From: Rhizobium lusitanum
GTDB taxonomy: Bacteria > Pseudomonadota > Alphaproteobacteria > Rhizobiales > Rhizobiaceae
Assembly (NCBI RefSeq): GCF_014189535.1
Contig: NZ_CP050308.1
Location: 744,001 to 808,000 of the forward strand
Length of the DNA: 64,000 nt
Direction of reading: 5' to 3'
The notes under the pieces were generated by a model. That model searched no databases, was not told the DNA's origin, and saw only the letters and a list, made by a program, of their open reading frames with translations. Shown here piece after piece: positions 45,387 through 54,370 of this stretch (position 1 is the stretch's first letter; every line of letters starts with the position of its first letter). A program made the translations under genes and the position numbers.

Positions 45387-45881
45387 CAAAATCCTTCCAG
45401 CGACTATATCGAAGAACGCATGTCGAGATAGCGCACGAATACTGTCCAAAGCGCAACGTGCCATAATTACGGCAGCGGATGCAACAATACTCAAAGAAGA
45501 TTTGCGCCTGTTTTTAATAAGCTAATTTATAAAATCGGAAGCACGGAGATAATAATACAGACTTATCATATCTTTTTATCGCGCATGCATTCAGATCTGT
45601 CGTATTCATTTTCGATATTCGTGCAATATTTCAAATAGAGAGCAAAATTTCGACGGGATTGTTTCTCGAAATTTCCATAGCAAGCAGTATTATTTCCAGA
45701 GCAGTGGCCACGCGCAAGCGCAGTCACCGTGCAAAATCGGCGCTGGTATTCGCTTCGATGCCTCAGAAACGGAAATGCCGGCAACCTCGCGGTCGCCGGC
45801 ACCCCTCTCATCTTATACCAATCCTAATCGATAATCCCGATCTCTAGTCGCCAGCGCGACGTCTGTTCGACCCAGCTGAGA
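45387..45881. other. AT-rich stretch without a supported gene
   Basis: 495 bp. It is AT-rich, especially 45480-45680. A minus-strand frame at 45566-45811 codes for 81 residues with a Cys-rich C-terminal half (ACYGNF, KYCTNIENEYDRSECMRDKKI) that could be a remnant of a small secreted protein, but start, composition and homology are uncertain. It separates the glycosyltransferase from the tautomerase gene and probably contains the glycosyltransferase promoter. Confidence 0.35.
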
Positions 45882-46937
45882 TCATCCGGCGAAAACCCGA
45901 CCATCAAACAGTTTTCGCGCCGTTCTGACCGTTCCCGCGCCCCTGATCGCTCCATCGTCGCCGATATCCAGAAACACCTCCATCGCGCCGGTCGGATGCT
46001 CGATCAGATAACGCCCGTCCGATGGAGCCGTCGCCAATTCCGTAGCAGGACTACCCGTAAGGCGCGTCGCGGTCGCGACCGTGACCGCGGCGAGAACGCC
46101 GACGGATGCATGAACCCGGTGCGGGATAAAGCTTCGCGTCAAGATCGCGCCGCCTTGCTTTGGCGCCGACACCAGGGTCATCTTCGGAACTGACGCAGCC
46201 TTGACATCGCCGAGGTTCATCATTGGGCCTGCCTTTAGGCGGATGGCTTCAATCCGGGACTTCAACTCCGCATCGGCTTCGATCGCCTCGCGGGTCTCCT
46301 CACCCGTCAGCCCGAAGTCGGCGGCACGCATGATGACGCAGGGCATGCCATTGTCGATCAGCGTTGCCTCTATCCCATCGATGACATCGACCTCGTTGCC
46401 CGTCGGCAGCAGCGCGCCGCACATCGAGCCGGCTATATTCATGAACAGCAAAGGGACAGCCGCATGGCTGCCCGGGACACCGGCAATTTCGGTCGAACCG
46501 GCATAGTTCACGCGGCCGCCCGGTGTCTCTATTCGAGCGACCGCCACGTCGCCGGAATTCAGCATGTGGATGTGGACTTCGGTAATGCCGCTGCTTGACT
46601 TGACCAGTCCACGCTCGATGGCCGCCGGGCCTACACCGGCAAGAATGTTGCCGCATCCCTGCGCATCGCTGACAACAGCCTGATCCACGAAGACCTGAAG
46701 GAACAGATAGTCCACATCCGCATCAGCGCGCGTCGAAGGCGACAGCACGGCGACCTTCGACGTCAGCGGATCCGCACCGCCGATCCCATCAATCTGTCGG
46801 GGATCCGGCGATCCCATGATTTTCAACAGCAGCGAATCGCGCTCGGCAGGGTCCGCCGGAAGATGCTCGGCGAGGAAATATGCGCCCTTGGAGGTCCCCC
46901 CTCGCATCCACAGGCAAGGGATGCCATCCTCATACAT
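45882..46937 (-). CDS. galD: 4-oxalomesaconate tautomerase (GalD/PrpF family)
   Basis: 351 residues. Opening [27 protein letters not shown] is the PrpF/GalD signature, with Cys in IPCLWMRGG; the second active-site region is [22 protein letters not shown]. GalD interconverts keto and enol forms of 4-oxalomesaconate in gallate degradation. Last gene of the operon hydratase-dioxygenase-aldolase-tautomerase; its start overlaps the aldolase stop by eight bases. PrpF-type 2-methylaconitate isomerases are the main alternative, excluded mostly by context. Confidence 0.88.
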   Translation of the reverse strand: MYEDGIPCLWMRGGTSKGAYFLAEHLPADPAERDSLLLKIMGSPDPRQIDGIGGADPLTSKVAVLSPSTRADADVDYLFLQVFVDQAVVSDAQGCGNILAGVGPAAIERGLVKSSSGITEVHIHMLNSGDVAVARIETPGGRVNYAGSTEIAGVPGSHAAVPLLFMNIAGSMCGALLPTGNEVDVIDGIEATLIDNGMPCVIMRAADFGLTGEETREAIEADAELKSRIEAIRLKAGPMMNLGDVKAASVPKMTLVSAPKQGGAILTRSFIPHRVHASVGVLAAVTVATATRLTGSPATELATAPSDGRYLIEHPTGAMEVFLDIGDDGAIRGAGTVRTARKLFDGRVFAG

Positions 46938-47601
46938 ATTTCAGCCCCTTTGCCAGCAGGGTCGGCCGCATCTCGTAGATATCAAGCCCGAGTTCACCGG
47001 CCGCAAGCCGCTTGCGTTTGGCATCCTCGTTGGCCAGGCGCTTCTCCGCCGCGACAACAACGGCTTCCGCCTCCTCTCGCTTGACGACGCAGACACCATC
47101 GTCATCGGCGACGATGACATCACCGGCCTCGACATACGCGCCGGCGCAGACCACCGGCACATTGACGGAACCCAAAGTCTCCTTGACGGTGCCTTGCGCC
47201 GATATCGCCTTCGACCACACCGGAAAGCCCATCTGCGTCAGATCGCGAATGTCGCGGACGCCGGCGTCGATGATCAGGCCCCTGCATCCGCGCGCCATTG
47301 CCGAGGTCGCCAGCAGATCGCCAAAATAGCCATTGTCGCAGGATGAGGTCGGCGCGAGAACGAGGATATCCCCTTGCTTCAGCTGCTCGATCGCCACATG
47401 CAGCATCCAGTTGTCGCCAGGAGGGGCCGAGATGGTCACGGCCGAACCAGCGATCTGCGCGCCGGCATAGATCGGACGCATATAGCTGGCGAGCATGCCC
47501 TTGCGGCCCTGCGCCTCATGCACGGTCGCGACCCCGGCATAGGCCAGCCGTTCGATTATATCCTGCGAAACCCGAGCGATGTCCTGCACAACAATACCCA
47601 T
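46930..47601 (-). CDS. galC: 4-carboxy-4-hydroxy-2-oxoadipate (CHA) aldolase, RraA fold
   Basis: 223 residues. The RraA-fold class II aldolase site is [14 protein letters not shown] with the Arg-Asp pair, and [21 protein letters not shown] and ADDDGVCVV are conserved. It cleaves CHA to pyruvate and oxaloacetate, and decarboxylates oxaloacetate. ATG at 47601 with AGGAG before it; the open frame upstream has no similarity. It overlaps galD and is 11 bp after the dioxygenase gene. Genuine RNase E inhibitor RraA is less likely in this operon. Confidence 0.9.
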   Translation of the reverse strand: MGIVVQDIARVSQDIIERLAYAGVATVHEAQGRKGMLASYMRPIYAGAQIAGSAVTISAPPGDNWMLHVAIEQLKQGDILVLAPTSSCDNGYFGDLLATSAMARGCRGLIIDAGVRDIRDLTQMGFPVWSKAISAQGTVKETLGSVNVPVVCAGAYVEAGDVIVADDDGVCVVKREEAEAVVVAAEKRLANEDAKRKRLAAGELGLDIYEMRPTLLAKGLKYV

Positions 47602-47612
47602 TACGCGTCTCC

Positions 47613-48566
47613 TTATTTTTTTACCGGGGGCGTCCCGTGGGTGTGAAATGTCTCGATCGTCTTCAAGCCCCAGGCCTGCCCCTTCTTTCGCTCCGTCTCC
47701 GTCCAGACCACCGGCTTCCAATCCGGAGCCAGGATCAGTCGCGCGCCGGAATTGGCGAGCTCCACCCGGTTTCCGGCAGGCTCCCAGACGTAGAGGAAGA
47801 AAGTGCCCTGGATCGCATGCTTGTGCGGACCGGCTTCGATGTGCACGCCGTTCTCGAGAAAGATGTCGGCGGCGCTCAATATCTCTTCGCGGCTGTCGGT
47901 GGCGTAGGTCACATGATGAAGACGCCCGCCTCCGCCGCCAGGCTCTTCGGTGCAGGCAAGGTCATATGTCTTGTTGTTGACGGTGAACCAGCAACCACCG
48001 AGCCTGCCATTGTCGAGCTGGATCATCTCCGTCACGCGCGAACCGAGGCAGGTCTCCATGAAGCGCCTGAACTCGGCAACATCAGAGGCCAGCAAGTTCA
48101 GATGATCGAGACGACGCGGATGGCAGCCGCGCGCATGATATCGTTGCGCGACATTCTTCAGCACCGGCTTTTCCTGCTCGGGCGGCGAATAGCGGACGGT
48201 GTCCCAATAGATCTCGAATACGTGACCGAACGGGTCCTCGAACCGGAACGCGCGGCCATGGCCGAGATCGCCGTCCACCCAGCCGAGAACCTTGAAACCG
48301 CTCGCCTCGATCGCCTCGACGCGCCGCTCCAATGCCGCTTGCGAAGACACTCGATAGGCGATGTGCCCGACACCGGTGGTGTGATGTCGGGTGAGTTTCA
48401 AAGTGTGGAACTCGTAATCGTCCCACGCTCGCAGATAGGCCGACTGCTCGTCCTGACCGGCAAGCGTCAACCCATAGACGTTGACGAAGAAGTCGAGGCT
48501 TTCCTCGAACTTGTCGGAATACATCTCCACATGTGCCAGATGGGCGATATCAAAGCAGGGTTCCAT
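47613..48566 (-). CDS. Type I (VOC-fold) extradiol ring-cleavage dioxygenase
   Basis: 317 residues, two VOC domains (about 5-130 and 150-295). The Fe(II) ligands of the C-terminal domain are visible: His155 (RLDHLNL), His217 or 218 (RLHHVTY), Glu269 (AGNRVEL). The C-terminal Tyr/His set ([10 protein letters not shown]) is also typical for catechol 2,3-dioxygenases. All its operon partners belong to the 4-oxalomesaconate route, where ring cleavage is normally done by LigAB/GalA-type enzymes of a different fold, none of which is encoded here. It is therefore the likely ring-opening enzyme, with a gallate- or protocatechuate-like substrate. ATG at 48566 with GGAGG before it. Confidence 0.85.
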   Translation of the reverse strand: MEPCFDIAHLAHVEMYSDKFEESLDFFVNVYGLTLAGQDEQSAYLRAWDDYEFHTLKLTRHHTTGVGHIAYRVSSQAALERRVEAIEASGFKVLGWVDGDLGHGRAFRFEDPFGHVFEIYWDTVRYSPPEQEKPVLKNVAQRYHARGCHPRRLDHLNLLASDVAEFRRFMETCLGSRVTEMIQLDNGRLGGCWFTVNNKTYDLACTEEPGGGGGRLHHVTYATDSREEILSAADIFLENGVHIEAGPHKHAIQGTFFLYVWEPAGNRVELANSGARLILAPDWKPVVWTETERKKGQAWGLKTIETFHTHGTPPVKK

Positions 48567-48589
48567 GTCACGCTCCTCCCGAGAGCTCA

Positions 48590-49324
48590 TTAGAGCTCAT
48601 CGACCGTGCGTGGGAAGATCGACTGGAAACCCTCTGCATATTGCGAGGCACGCCCGCCCGATTGGCCGCCGGAGTTGCGCTGGAAATGATTGGCGCGGTT
48701 CTGGGCGACGCGGGTGTAGAATTCCCAGAGATGCTCCTGCCCCTCCATGCATTCGATGGCGGCCCGCTTCTTTTCCCAGACCGACGTAATGTCGAGGAAA
48801 ACATCGGGCTTCCAGCCCATCTGCTCGGTCTGGTGCGGCTCGAACAGGTAAAGCTGCGGCGCGCCGAGAACCTTCTCACCTGGATTATGACCCCAGGCCT
48901 GCGCGATCATCCGGGTCTCGAGGGCAATCTGCGTCGCATACATATGGTCGGTATTATAGGGATCATATTGCGAATGGCTGAGCATGAAGGCTGGCTGCAC
49001 CTTCCGGATCACGTCGACCAACCGATATTTGTCCTCATCCGTGAGGCGAAGCGGATAGTCGCCGAGGTCGAAGCTGATGAGATCATGGACGCCGAGCGCC
49101 TTGGCCGCTTTTTCCGATTCCGCCCGTCGTGCCGCCTTGACCTGCTCGAGCGTGATGCCCGGTTTCTTCCAAAGCTTGGCGGATTCGCCGCGCTCGCCGA
49201 AGGACAGGCAAACGACGGTCACCTTATAACCAAGCTCCGCATGCAAAGCGATCGCGCCGCCGCAGCGCCATACGAAATCAGCCGCGTGTGCGCTGATGAC
49301 AAGTGCAGTCTTTTGTTCCGACAT
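48590..49324 (-). CDS. galB: 4-oxalomesaconate hydratase-like PIG-L family protein (GalB)
   Basis: 244 residues of the LmbE/PIG-L fold. The metal site is SAHAADFVWRCGG (His13, Asp16) with a distal His in NTDHMYAT, and FGERGES carries the family Glu. HAADF instead of the deacetylase HPDDE is the mark of GalB of Pseudomonas putida, a zinc-dependent 4-oxalomesaconate hydratase making CHA. ATG at 49324 with GGAAGGAG before it. First gene of the minus-strand operon, divergent from the transporter genes. Confidence 0.88.
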   Translation of the reverse strand: MSEQKTALVISAHAADFVWRCGGAIALHAELGYKVTVVCLSFGERGESAKLWKKPGITLEQVKAARRAESEKAAKALGVHDLISFDLGDYPLRLTDEDKYRLVDVIRKVQPAFMLSHSQYDPYNTDHMYATQIALETRMIAQAWGHNPGEKVLGAPQLYLFEPHQTEQMGWKPDVFLDITSVWEKKRAAIECMEGQEHLWEFYTRVAQNRANHFQRNSGGQSGGRASQYAEGFQSIFPRTVDEL

Positions 49325-49399
49325 GGGATCTCCTTCCGAATTGCGCGTGATTTCACGCCGGAGAGCCCCCTTTGCCAATTTGGATTTGATGCCCCATCG

Positions 49400-49416
49400 A
49401 TAAGTTTTAGCTATAG
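49400..49416 (+). promoter_or_regulatory. Candidate LysR-type operator, site 1
   Basis: ATAAGTTTTAGCTATAG, containing a T-N11-A LysR box, in the divergent galB/livH region. Fifteen of 16 positions are shared with the site at 54314-54330. Confidence 0.6.
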
Positions 49417-49450
49417 CCGTGCGATCGAACCTACCATCCCAACAACGCGA

Positions 49451-49467
49451 CTATAGCTTTTTCTTAT
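49451..49467 (-). promoter_or_regulatory. Candidate LysR-type operator, site 2
   Basis: The minus strand reads ATAAGAAAAAGCTATAG, an inverted copy of site 1 with ATAAG and AGCTATAG conserved. Centre-to-centre distance is 51 bp, about five helical turns, suitable for a LysR tetramer. Confidence 0.6.
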
Positions 49468-49620
49468 GAGGCTACGACCATTTTGAAATGGGCAACAGTC
49501 CTGCTTCCCGTCATGGCTAATCACCGCTCAAGACCCAAAAGGTCCTGCGAAAGATGCGTTCGGGAGAATCAGCCAAATCTGGCGGTCTTGGAGGAGCGCA
49601 ATCCGGGACAGGGAGGAAAA

Positions 49621-50475
49621 ATGCTAACCCTTTTATTTGACGGCCTTGCCTATGGCATGCTGCTGTTCGTGCTCTCGTGCGGACTGGCGGTCACCTTGGG
49701 ATTGATGAATTTCATCAATCTGGCGCACGGCGCGTTCGCGATGGCCGGCGGCTATGTCACCGTTATTTTGACCAACAGATGGGGCGTGCCCTTTCTGCTG
49801 ACGCTGCCGATCGCCTTCATTGCCACGGCGATCGCCGGGGTCGTTCTCGAAAAGACGCTCTACGCCCGCCTTTATGACAAGACGGCCCTGGACCAGGTGC
49901 TGTTTTCGATCGGCATCGTCTTCATGGCGGTAGCAGGCATCGACTATGTCATGGGATCACAACAGCAGATCCTCAACCTGCCGGATTTCCTGCGCGGCCG
50001 CGTCACCATTTTCGGCGTCGGCATCGGTGTCTATCGCGCCTTTCTCATCCTCGTCTGCGGCGCGCTCGCCGTTGCACTGCAAATGGTTCTGGCCCGTACG
50101 CGGTTCGGCAGCAGGTTGCGTGCATCCGTCGATGACCGGCGCGTCGCTCGCGGCGTCGGCATTCACGTCAACACGATTTTTGCCGTGACATTCGCCGTCG
50201 GATCCGGCCTCGCCGGCCTTGGCGGCGCGCTTGGGGCCGAGATCCTCGGTCTCGACCCGACATTCCCGCTGAAGTTCATGGTCTACTTCCTGATCGTCGT
50301 CTCCGTCGGCGGGACCTCGAGCATGTACGGCCCTCTCTGTGCCTCCATCCTGCTCGGTGTCGCGGACGTTCTCGGCAAGTATTACGTCCCATCGCTCGGT
50401 GGCTTCATCATCTATATCATCCTCGTGGCCGTGCTGGTTGTCCGGCCTCAGGGTCTCTTCGCGAGGGCCAACTGA
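49621..50475 (+). CDS. livH: LIV-type ABC transporter permease LivH
   Basis: 284 residues, eight or more membrane helices. ATLGLMNFINLAHGAFAMAGGYVTV is the LivH signature, and VGGTSSMYGPLCASILLG is conserved at the end. First gene of a five-gene HAAT-family importer, with GGGAGGAAAA before the ATG. Divergent from galB across 296 bp. Systems of this family import branched-chain amino acids or, next to catabolic genes, aromatic acids. Confidence 0.92.
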   Translation: MLTLLFDGLAYGMLLFVLSCGLAVTLGLMNFINLAHGAFAMAGGYVTVILTNRWGVPFLLTLPIAFIATAIAGVVLEKTLYARLYDKTALDQVLFSIGIVFMAVAGIDYVMGSQQQILNLPDFLRGRVTIFGVGIGVYRAFLILVCGALAVALQMVLARTRFGSRLRASVDDRRVARGVGIHVNTIFAVTFAVGSGLAGLGGALGAEILGLDPTFPLKFMVYFLIVVSVGGTSSMYGPLCASILLGVADVLGKYYVPSLGGFIIYIILVAVLVVRPQGLFARAN

Positions 50476-51524
50476 TGCAGGCACCCCATTCCGCTATCCC
50501 TGCTCTGAAGCAGCGGGTATCAGACGTCATGAGGCGATCGGCGCGCTGGAGCGTCCTTGAACTGGCGTTCTGGGCTCTGGCGCTTGCCTCCTGGTTCCTC
50601 TTCCCCAACCAGCACTTGATCCTGACCGAGATCGTCGGCTTCGCCATCCTCGCGCTTTCGATCGACCTGATGCTCGGCTATGCCGGCATCGTTTCTCTCG
50701 GACAGGCGGCCATGTATGGCGTTGGCGCCTATGCAAGCGGTCTGTTCTCGATCCATGTCACCGGAGAGCCACTGTCTGGGCTGGTCGTCGGAGCGCTCTC
50801 GGGCGCGGTCGTCGCCTTCCTGACAAGCTTCCTGCTGCTGCGCGGCGGCGACCTGACACGGCTAATGGTGACGCTGGGCGTCGCCGCGGTCTTTGCCGAA
50901 ATCGCCAATCAGGCCAACTGGCTCACCGGCGGTGCCGACGGCCTGCAAGGCATCAGCATCGATCCCCTGTTCGGGATTTTCGATTTCGATATCTACGGAC
51001 ACACGGGCTACGCCTACAGTCTCGCCGTGCTGTTCGTGCTGTTCCTCCTGGCGCGACTGATCGTATCCTCACCTTTCGGCTATTCGCTGAAAGCGATCCG
51101 GGACAATCCGCTGCGCGCCTCAGCCGTGGGGGTTCCCGTCAACGCGCGATTGGTGGCCGTCTACACGCTGGCCGGCGCCTATGCGGGGATCGCCGGCGCG
51201 CTGTTTGCCCAGACACAGCAATTCATCTCGCTCGATGCACTGTCGTTCCAGAAGTCCGCGGATGGCCTGATGATCCTGGTCATCGGAGGCACGGGCTATC
51301 TTTACGGCGGTATCATCGGCGCCCTGGTCTATGAACTGATCCAGGACGGGTTGTCGTCGCTTACGCCGCAATACTGGCAGTTCTGGCTCGGCATGCTCCT
51401 GGTTGCCTTCGTCCTCATCGGTCGCGATCGTCCTCGCCAGATCGTGCTCTCGCTCTCCGCTCGCCTCGCCACCATTCGCGGCAATCTCTTCAGAGGCCGC
51501 ACGTCGACCCGGAGGGCACCATGA
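50475..51524 (+). CDS. livM: LIV-type ABC transporter permease LivM
   Basis: 349 residues. IDLMLGYAGIVSLGQAAMYGVGAYASGLF is the LivM signature and PFGYSLKAIRDNPLRASAVGVPVNARLVAVYTLAGAYAGIAGALFA the EAA-like coupling region. The start overlaps the LivH stop by one base. About nine to ten membrane helices. Confidence 0.92.
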   Translation: MQAPHSAIPALKQRVSDVMRRSARWSVLELAFWALALASWFLFPNQHLILTEIVGFAILALSIDLMLGYAGIVSLGQAAMYGVGAYASGLFSIHVTGEPLSGLVVGALSGAVVAFLTSFLLLRGGDLTRLMVTLGVAAVFAEIANQANWLTGGADGLQGISIDPLFGIFDFDIYGHTGYAYSLAVLFVLFLLARLIVSSPFGYSLKAIRDNPLRASAVGVPVNARLVAVYTLAGAYAGIAGALFAQTQQFISLDALSFQKSADGLMILVIGGTGYLYGGIIGALVYELIQDGLSSLTPQYWQFWLGMLLVAFVLIGRDRPRQIVLSLSARLATIRGNLFRGRTSTRRAP

Positions 51525-52276
51525 CCGCTGCTGTTCTTGAAACAAAACAGCTCAACAAGATGTTCGGCGCCCTGAAGGCCACGACCGACGTCTCGTTCCG
51601 CCTGGAAAGCGGTGCCCGCCATGCGCTGATCGGACCGAACGGCGCGGGCAAGACGACGCTCATCAATCTTCTGACCGGCGTGCTCGCGCCTTCCAGCGGG
51701 CAGATCCTGCTGAATGGCGAGGACATCTCGTCCCTCAAGCGCGAAAAGCGCGTGCAGCGTGGTCTGGTTCGCACGTTTCAGATCAACCAGCTTTTCGGCG
51801 ATCTGACCGTCGTGGAAAGCCTGGGCCTTGTTATCAGTGAACGGCAGGGACACGGCAAGAACTGGTTTCGCTTCGCCGGAAAGCTTCCGGGCATCGAGGA
51901 CGAAATTGCCGGCCTGGTTCAGGATTTCGGTCTGGATACAGTCCTCGACCAACCCTGTTCCGGCCTGCCCTACGGCAAGCAACGGCTTCTCGAAATCGCC
52001 ATGGCGATCGCCTGCAAGCCCAAGGTTCTCCTGCTTGACGAACCGGCGGCCGGCGTGCCGGAAGCCGATCGGCACGAGGTTCTGGCAAGGCTTGCGGCCC
52101 TGCCCGCTGATGTCTCGATTCTGCTGATCGAACACGACATGGACCTGGTCTTCAATTTCGCCGACCGGATCTCCGTTCTAGTCGCCGGCGCGCTCTTCGC
52201 CGAAGGCACCGTCGACGAGATCTCGACGGATCCCCGCGTCAAGGACGTCTATCTGGGAGGGGCGCACAATGACTGA
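51521..52276 (+). CDS. livG: LIV-type ABC transporter ATPase LivG
   Basis: 251 residues. Walker A is GPNGAGKTTLINLL, the ABC signature region is CSGLPYGKQRLLEIAMAI, Walker B is VLLLDEPAAGVPEADRHE and the switch His is in LIEHDMDLVF. The signature differs from the usual LSYGQQR. Overlaps livM by four bases and livF by eight. Confidence 0.93.
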   Translation: MTAAVLETKQLNKMFGALKATTDVSFRLESGARHALIGPNGAGKTTLINLLTGVLAPSSGQILLNGEDISSLKREKRVQRGLVRTFQINQLFGDLTVVESLGLVISERQGHGKNWFRFAGKLPGIEDEIAGLVQDFGLDTVLDQPCSGLPYGKQRLLEIAMAIACKPKVLLLDEPAAGVPEADRHEVLARLAALPADVSILLIEHDMDLVFNFADRISVLVAGALFAEGTVDEISTDPRVKDVYLGGAHND

Positions 52277-53018
52277 ACTCTTGACGCTGGACGGCTTGAA
52301 AGCCGGCTACGGCAAAGCCGTGGTTCTGCACGGCATCAGCCTCGCGGTCGGCCCGGGTGAAGCGGTGGCCCTCCTCGGCCGCAATGGCGTTGGCAAGACA
52401 ACGACGCTCAACAGCATTGTTGGTCTGACGCGCTATCACAGCGGCAGAATCATGGTCAGCGGTCAAAGCATCGAGCGCATGACGCCGGAGCGTCGCGTCG
52501 AGGCGGGTGTCGGCTGGGTGCCACAGGAGCGCGGCATATTCCGGTCACTGACGGTCGAGGAGAACATCACGGCGGTCGCACGCCCCGGGAAATGGAGCCT
52601 TCAGGCCGTCTATCTGCTCTTCCCGAGGCTGGAAGAACGCCGCAGCAACTACGGCAACCAATTGTCGGGCGGCGAACAGCAGATGCTCTCAATCGCCCGC
52701 GCACTCGTTCTCAATCCGAAAATCTTGCTGCTCGATGAGCCGACCGAGGGATTGGCGCCGATCATCGTGGAAGAACTGCTCGCCGCCATCCGCCGCATCG
52801 TCCGCGACGAGGGCATGGCCGCCATCATCGTCGAGCAGCACGCGCAGCAGATCCTGGCGATCACCGACAAGGCCGTGATCCTCGAACGCGGCGCGGTCGC
52901 CTATTCCGGAAGCAGCGCCGCGCTGGCGCAAGACAGCGCCACCCTTGGCAAATTCCTTGGGGTCGGCGCGGGAACATCGGCCGCCGCAACGCCAGCCGCT
53001 GGAGAACGAAAACACTGA
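52269..53018 (+). CDS. livF: LIV-type ABC transporter ATPase LivF
   Basis: 249 residues. Walker A is GRNGVGKTTTLNSI, signature LSGGEQQMLSIARAL, Walker B ILLLDEPTEGLAPIIVEE, switch His in IIVEQHAQQIL. Length and sequence fit LivF. The binding-protein gene follows after 80 bp. Confidence 0.93.
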   Translation: MTELLTLDGLKAGYGKAVVLHGISLAVGPGEAVALLGRNGVGKTTTLNSIVGLTRYHSGRIMVSGQSIERMTPERRVEAGVGWVPQERGIFRSLTVEENITAVARPGKWSLQAVYLLFPRLEERRSNYGNQLSGGEQQMLSIARALVLNPKILLLDEPTEGLAPIIVEELLAAIRRIVRDEGMAAIIVEQHAQQILAITDKAVILERGAVAYSGSSAALAQDSATLGKFLGVGAGTSAAATPAAGERKH

Positions 53019-53098
53019 TCATGGAAGCCTAAGCCGGAAAGAGGGCCGGTTTGAACAACGTCCAAACACATAGATTTTTCAATAGGAGGAGGAGAGAC

Positions 53099-54265
53099 AT
53101 GAGCATTAAGAAACTGGCGCTAGGCGCCGTCGCCGCGATCAGCTTGATCGGGGCTCCCGCAATGAGCTTTGCCCAAGACACGGTCAAGGTCGGTGTCGTC
53201 ATTCCGCTCACCGGCGGGTTCCAGTCCAACGGCCGGCAGATCAGCGCCGCGATCAAGACTTATGTCGCGACCAAGGGCGACACAGCCGGTGGCAAGAAGG
53301 TCGAGCTGATCGTCAAGGACGACGGAAGTGCCGCCGACAACGCGCTGCGCCTGTCCCAGGAACTGGTAACCAACGACAAGGTGTCCATCCTGACCGGCTT
53401 CGGCAACACGCCAGCGGCCCTTTCCGTGGCGCAACTGTCCAAGCGCGCCAAGATCCCGCAGGTCATCATGGTGGCGGCGACCTCGTCGATCGTGGATGCG
53501 TCGCCTTACATTCTCCGAACATCTTGGACCGTCCCGCAGATGGCCAGCGTCATCGGTAAGTGGGCTCCGGAAAACGGCGTGAAGAAATTCGTCAGCATCG
53601 TTTCCGACTATGGTCCGGGCGCCGACGCGGAGAAGTGGTTCCAGAAAGCGATCGAGGCCAATGGCGGCACCGTCGTTTCAAAACTGAAGGTGCCGCTTGC
53701 CAATCCGGACTTCGCGCCCTTCCTGCAGCGCGCCGCGGATGAAAAACCGGAAGCCCTGTTCGTCTTCGTTCCGACAGGCGGGGGTGCTGCCTTCATGAAG
53801 CAGTTCGTCGAGCGCGGCCTCGACAAGTCGGGCATCAAGGTCATCGCCATGGCCGACGTCACGGACGACGATCTCCTCAACAATATGGGGGATCCGACCA
53901 TCGGCGTCATCACCGGCGGTCCCTATTCGGCAAGCCACGATTCGCCCGAGAACAAGGCCTTCGTGGAAGCCTTCAAGAAGGCCAATGACGGCATGCGTCC
54001 CAACATGGTCGCCGTTGCCGCCTGGGATGCCCTCGACCTGATCTACAAGACCCTCGACAAGACCAAGGGCGATGCGACGGGCGATACTTTCGTCAACGCA
54101 GCGAAGGGAATGCAGTTGCAGAGCCCACGCGGCCCGATCTCGATTGACCCTGCCACACGCGATATCGTCCAGGATATCTACATGCGCAAGGTCGAGAAGG
54201 TCGGTGGAGAATTGTACAACGTCGAGTTCCAGACCTACAACAACGTCAAGGATCCGGCGCACTAA
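53099..54265 (+). CDS. Periplasmic binding protein of the LIV-type transporter
   Basis: 388 residues, type I periplasmic binding fold. Signal peptide MSIKKLALGAVAAISLIGAPAMSFAQD, then DTVKVGVVIPLTGGFQSNGRQISAAIKTYV, the Peripla_BP_6 opening. AGGAGGAGGAGAGAC before the ATG at 53099 is the strongest ribosome site in the operon, as expected for the binding protein. The ligand is predicted to be the aromatic compound degraded by the divergent operon; in Rhodopseudomonas similar proteins bind hydroxybenzoates and hydroxycinnamates. Confidence 0.9.
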   Translation: MSIKKLALGAVAAISLIGAPAMSFAQDTVKVGVVIPLTGGFQSNGRQISAAIKTYVATKGDTAGGKKVELIVKDDGSAADNALRLSQELVTNDKVSILTGFGNTPAALSVAQLSKRAKIPQVIMVAATSSIVDASPYILRTSWTVPQMASVIGKWAPENGVKKFVSIVSDYGPGADAEKWFQKAIEANGGTVVSKLKVPLANPDFAPFLQRAADEKPEALFVFVPTGGGAAFMKQFVERGLDKSGIKVIAMADVTDDDLLNNMGDPTIGVITGGPYSASHDSPENKAFVEAFKKANDGMRPNMVAVAAWDALDLIYKTLDKTKGDATGDTFVNAAKGMQLQSPRGPISIDPATRDIVQDIYMRKVEKVGGELYNVEFQTYNNVKDPAH

Positions 54266-54283
54266 GCGAGGGCCATACAACCC

Positions 54284-54310
54284 GAGGATCGCGGCGATAT
54301 CGCGGTCCTC
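54284..54310 (+). terminator. Terminator-like hairpin after the binding-protein gene
   Basis: GAGGATCGCG (54284-54293) pairs with CGCGGTCCTC (54301-54310) with one G-U. The T tract after it is poor because a candidate LysR operator starts at 54314. Confidence 0.5.
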
Positions 54311-54313
54311 ACG

Positions 54314-54330
54314 ATAAGTTTTCGCTATAC
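54314..54330 (+). promoter_or_regulatory. Candidate LysR-type operator, site 3
   Basis: ATAAGTTTTCGCTATAC, nearly identical to site 1 at 49400, and with the same T-N11-A box. It lies 41 bp before the dehydrogenase start, so the dehydrogenase-LysR pair probably has its own promoter here. Confidence 0.6.
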
Positions 54331-54370
54331 ATTTTTGTTTGGCTGAATGTTCGCACGAGGAACCGGCAGC

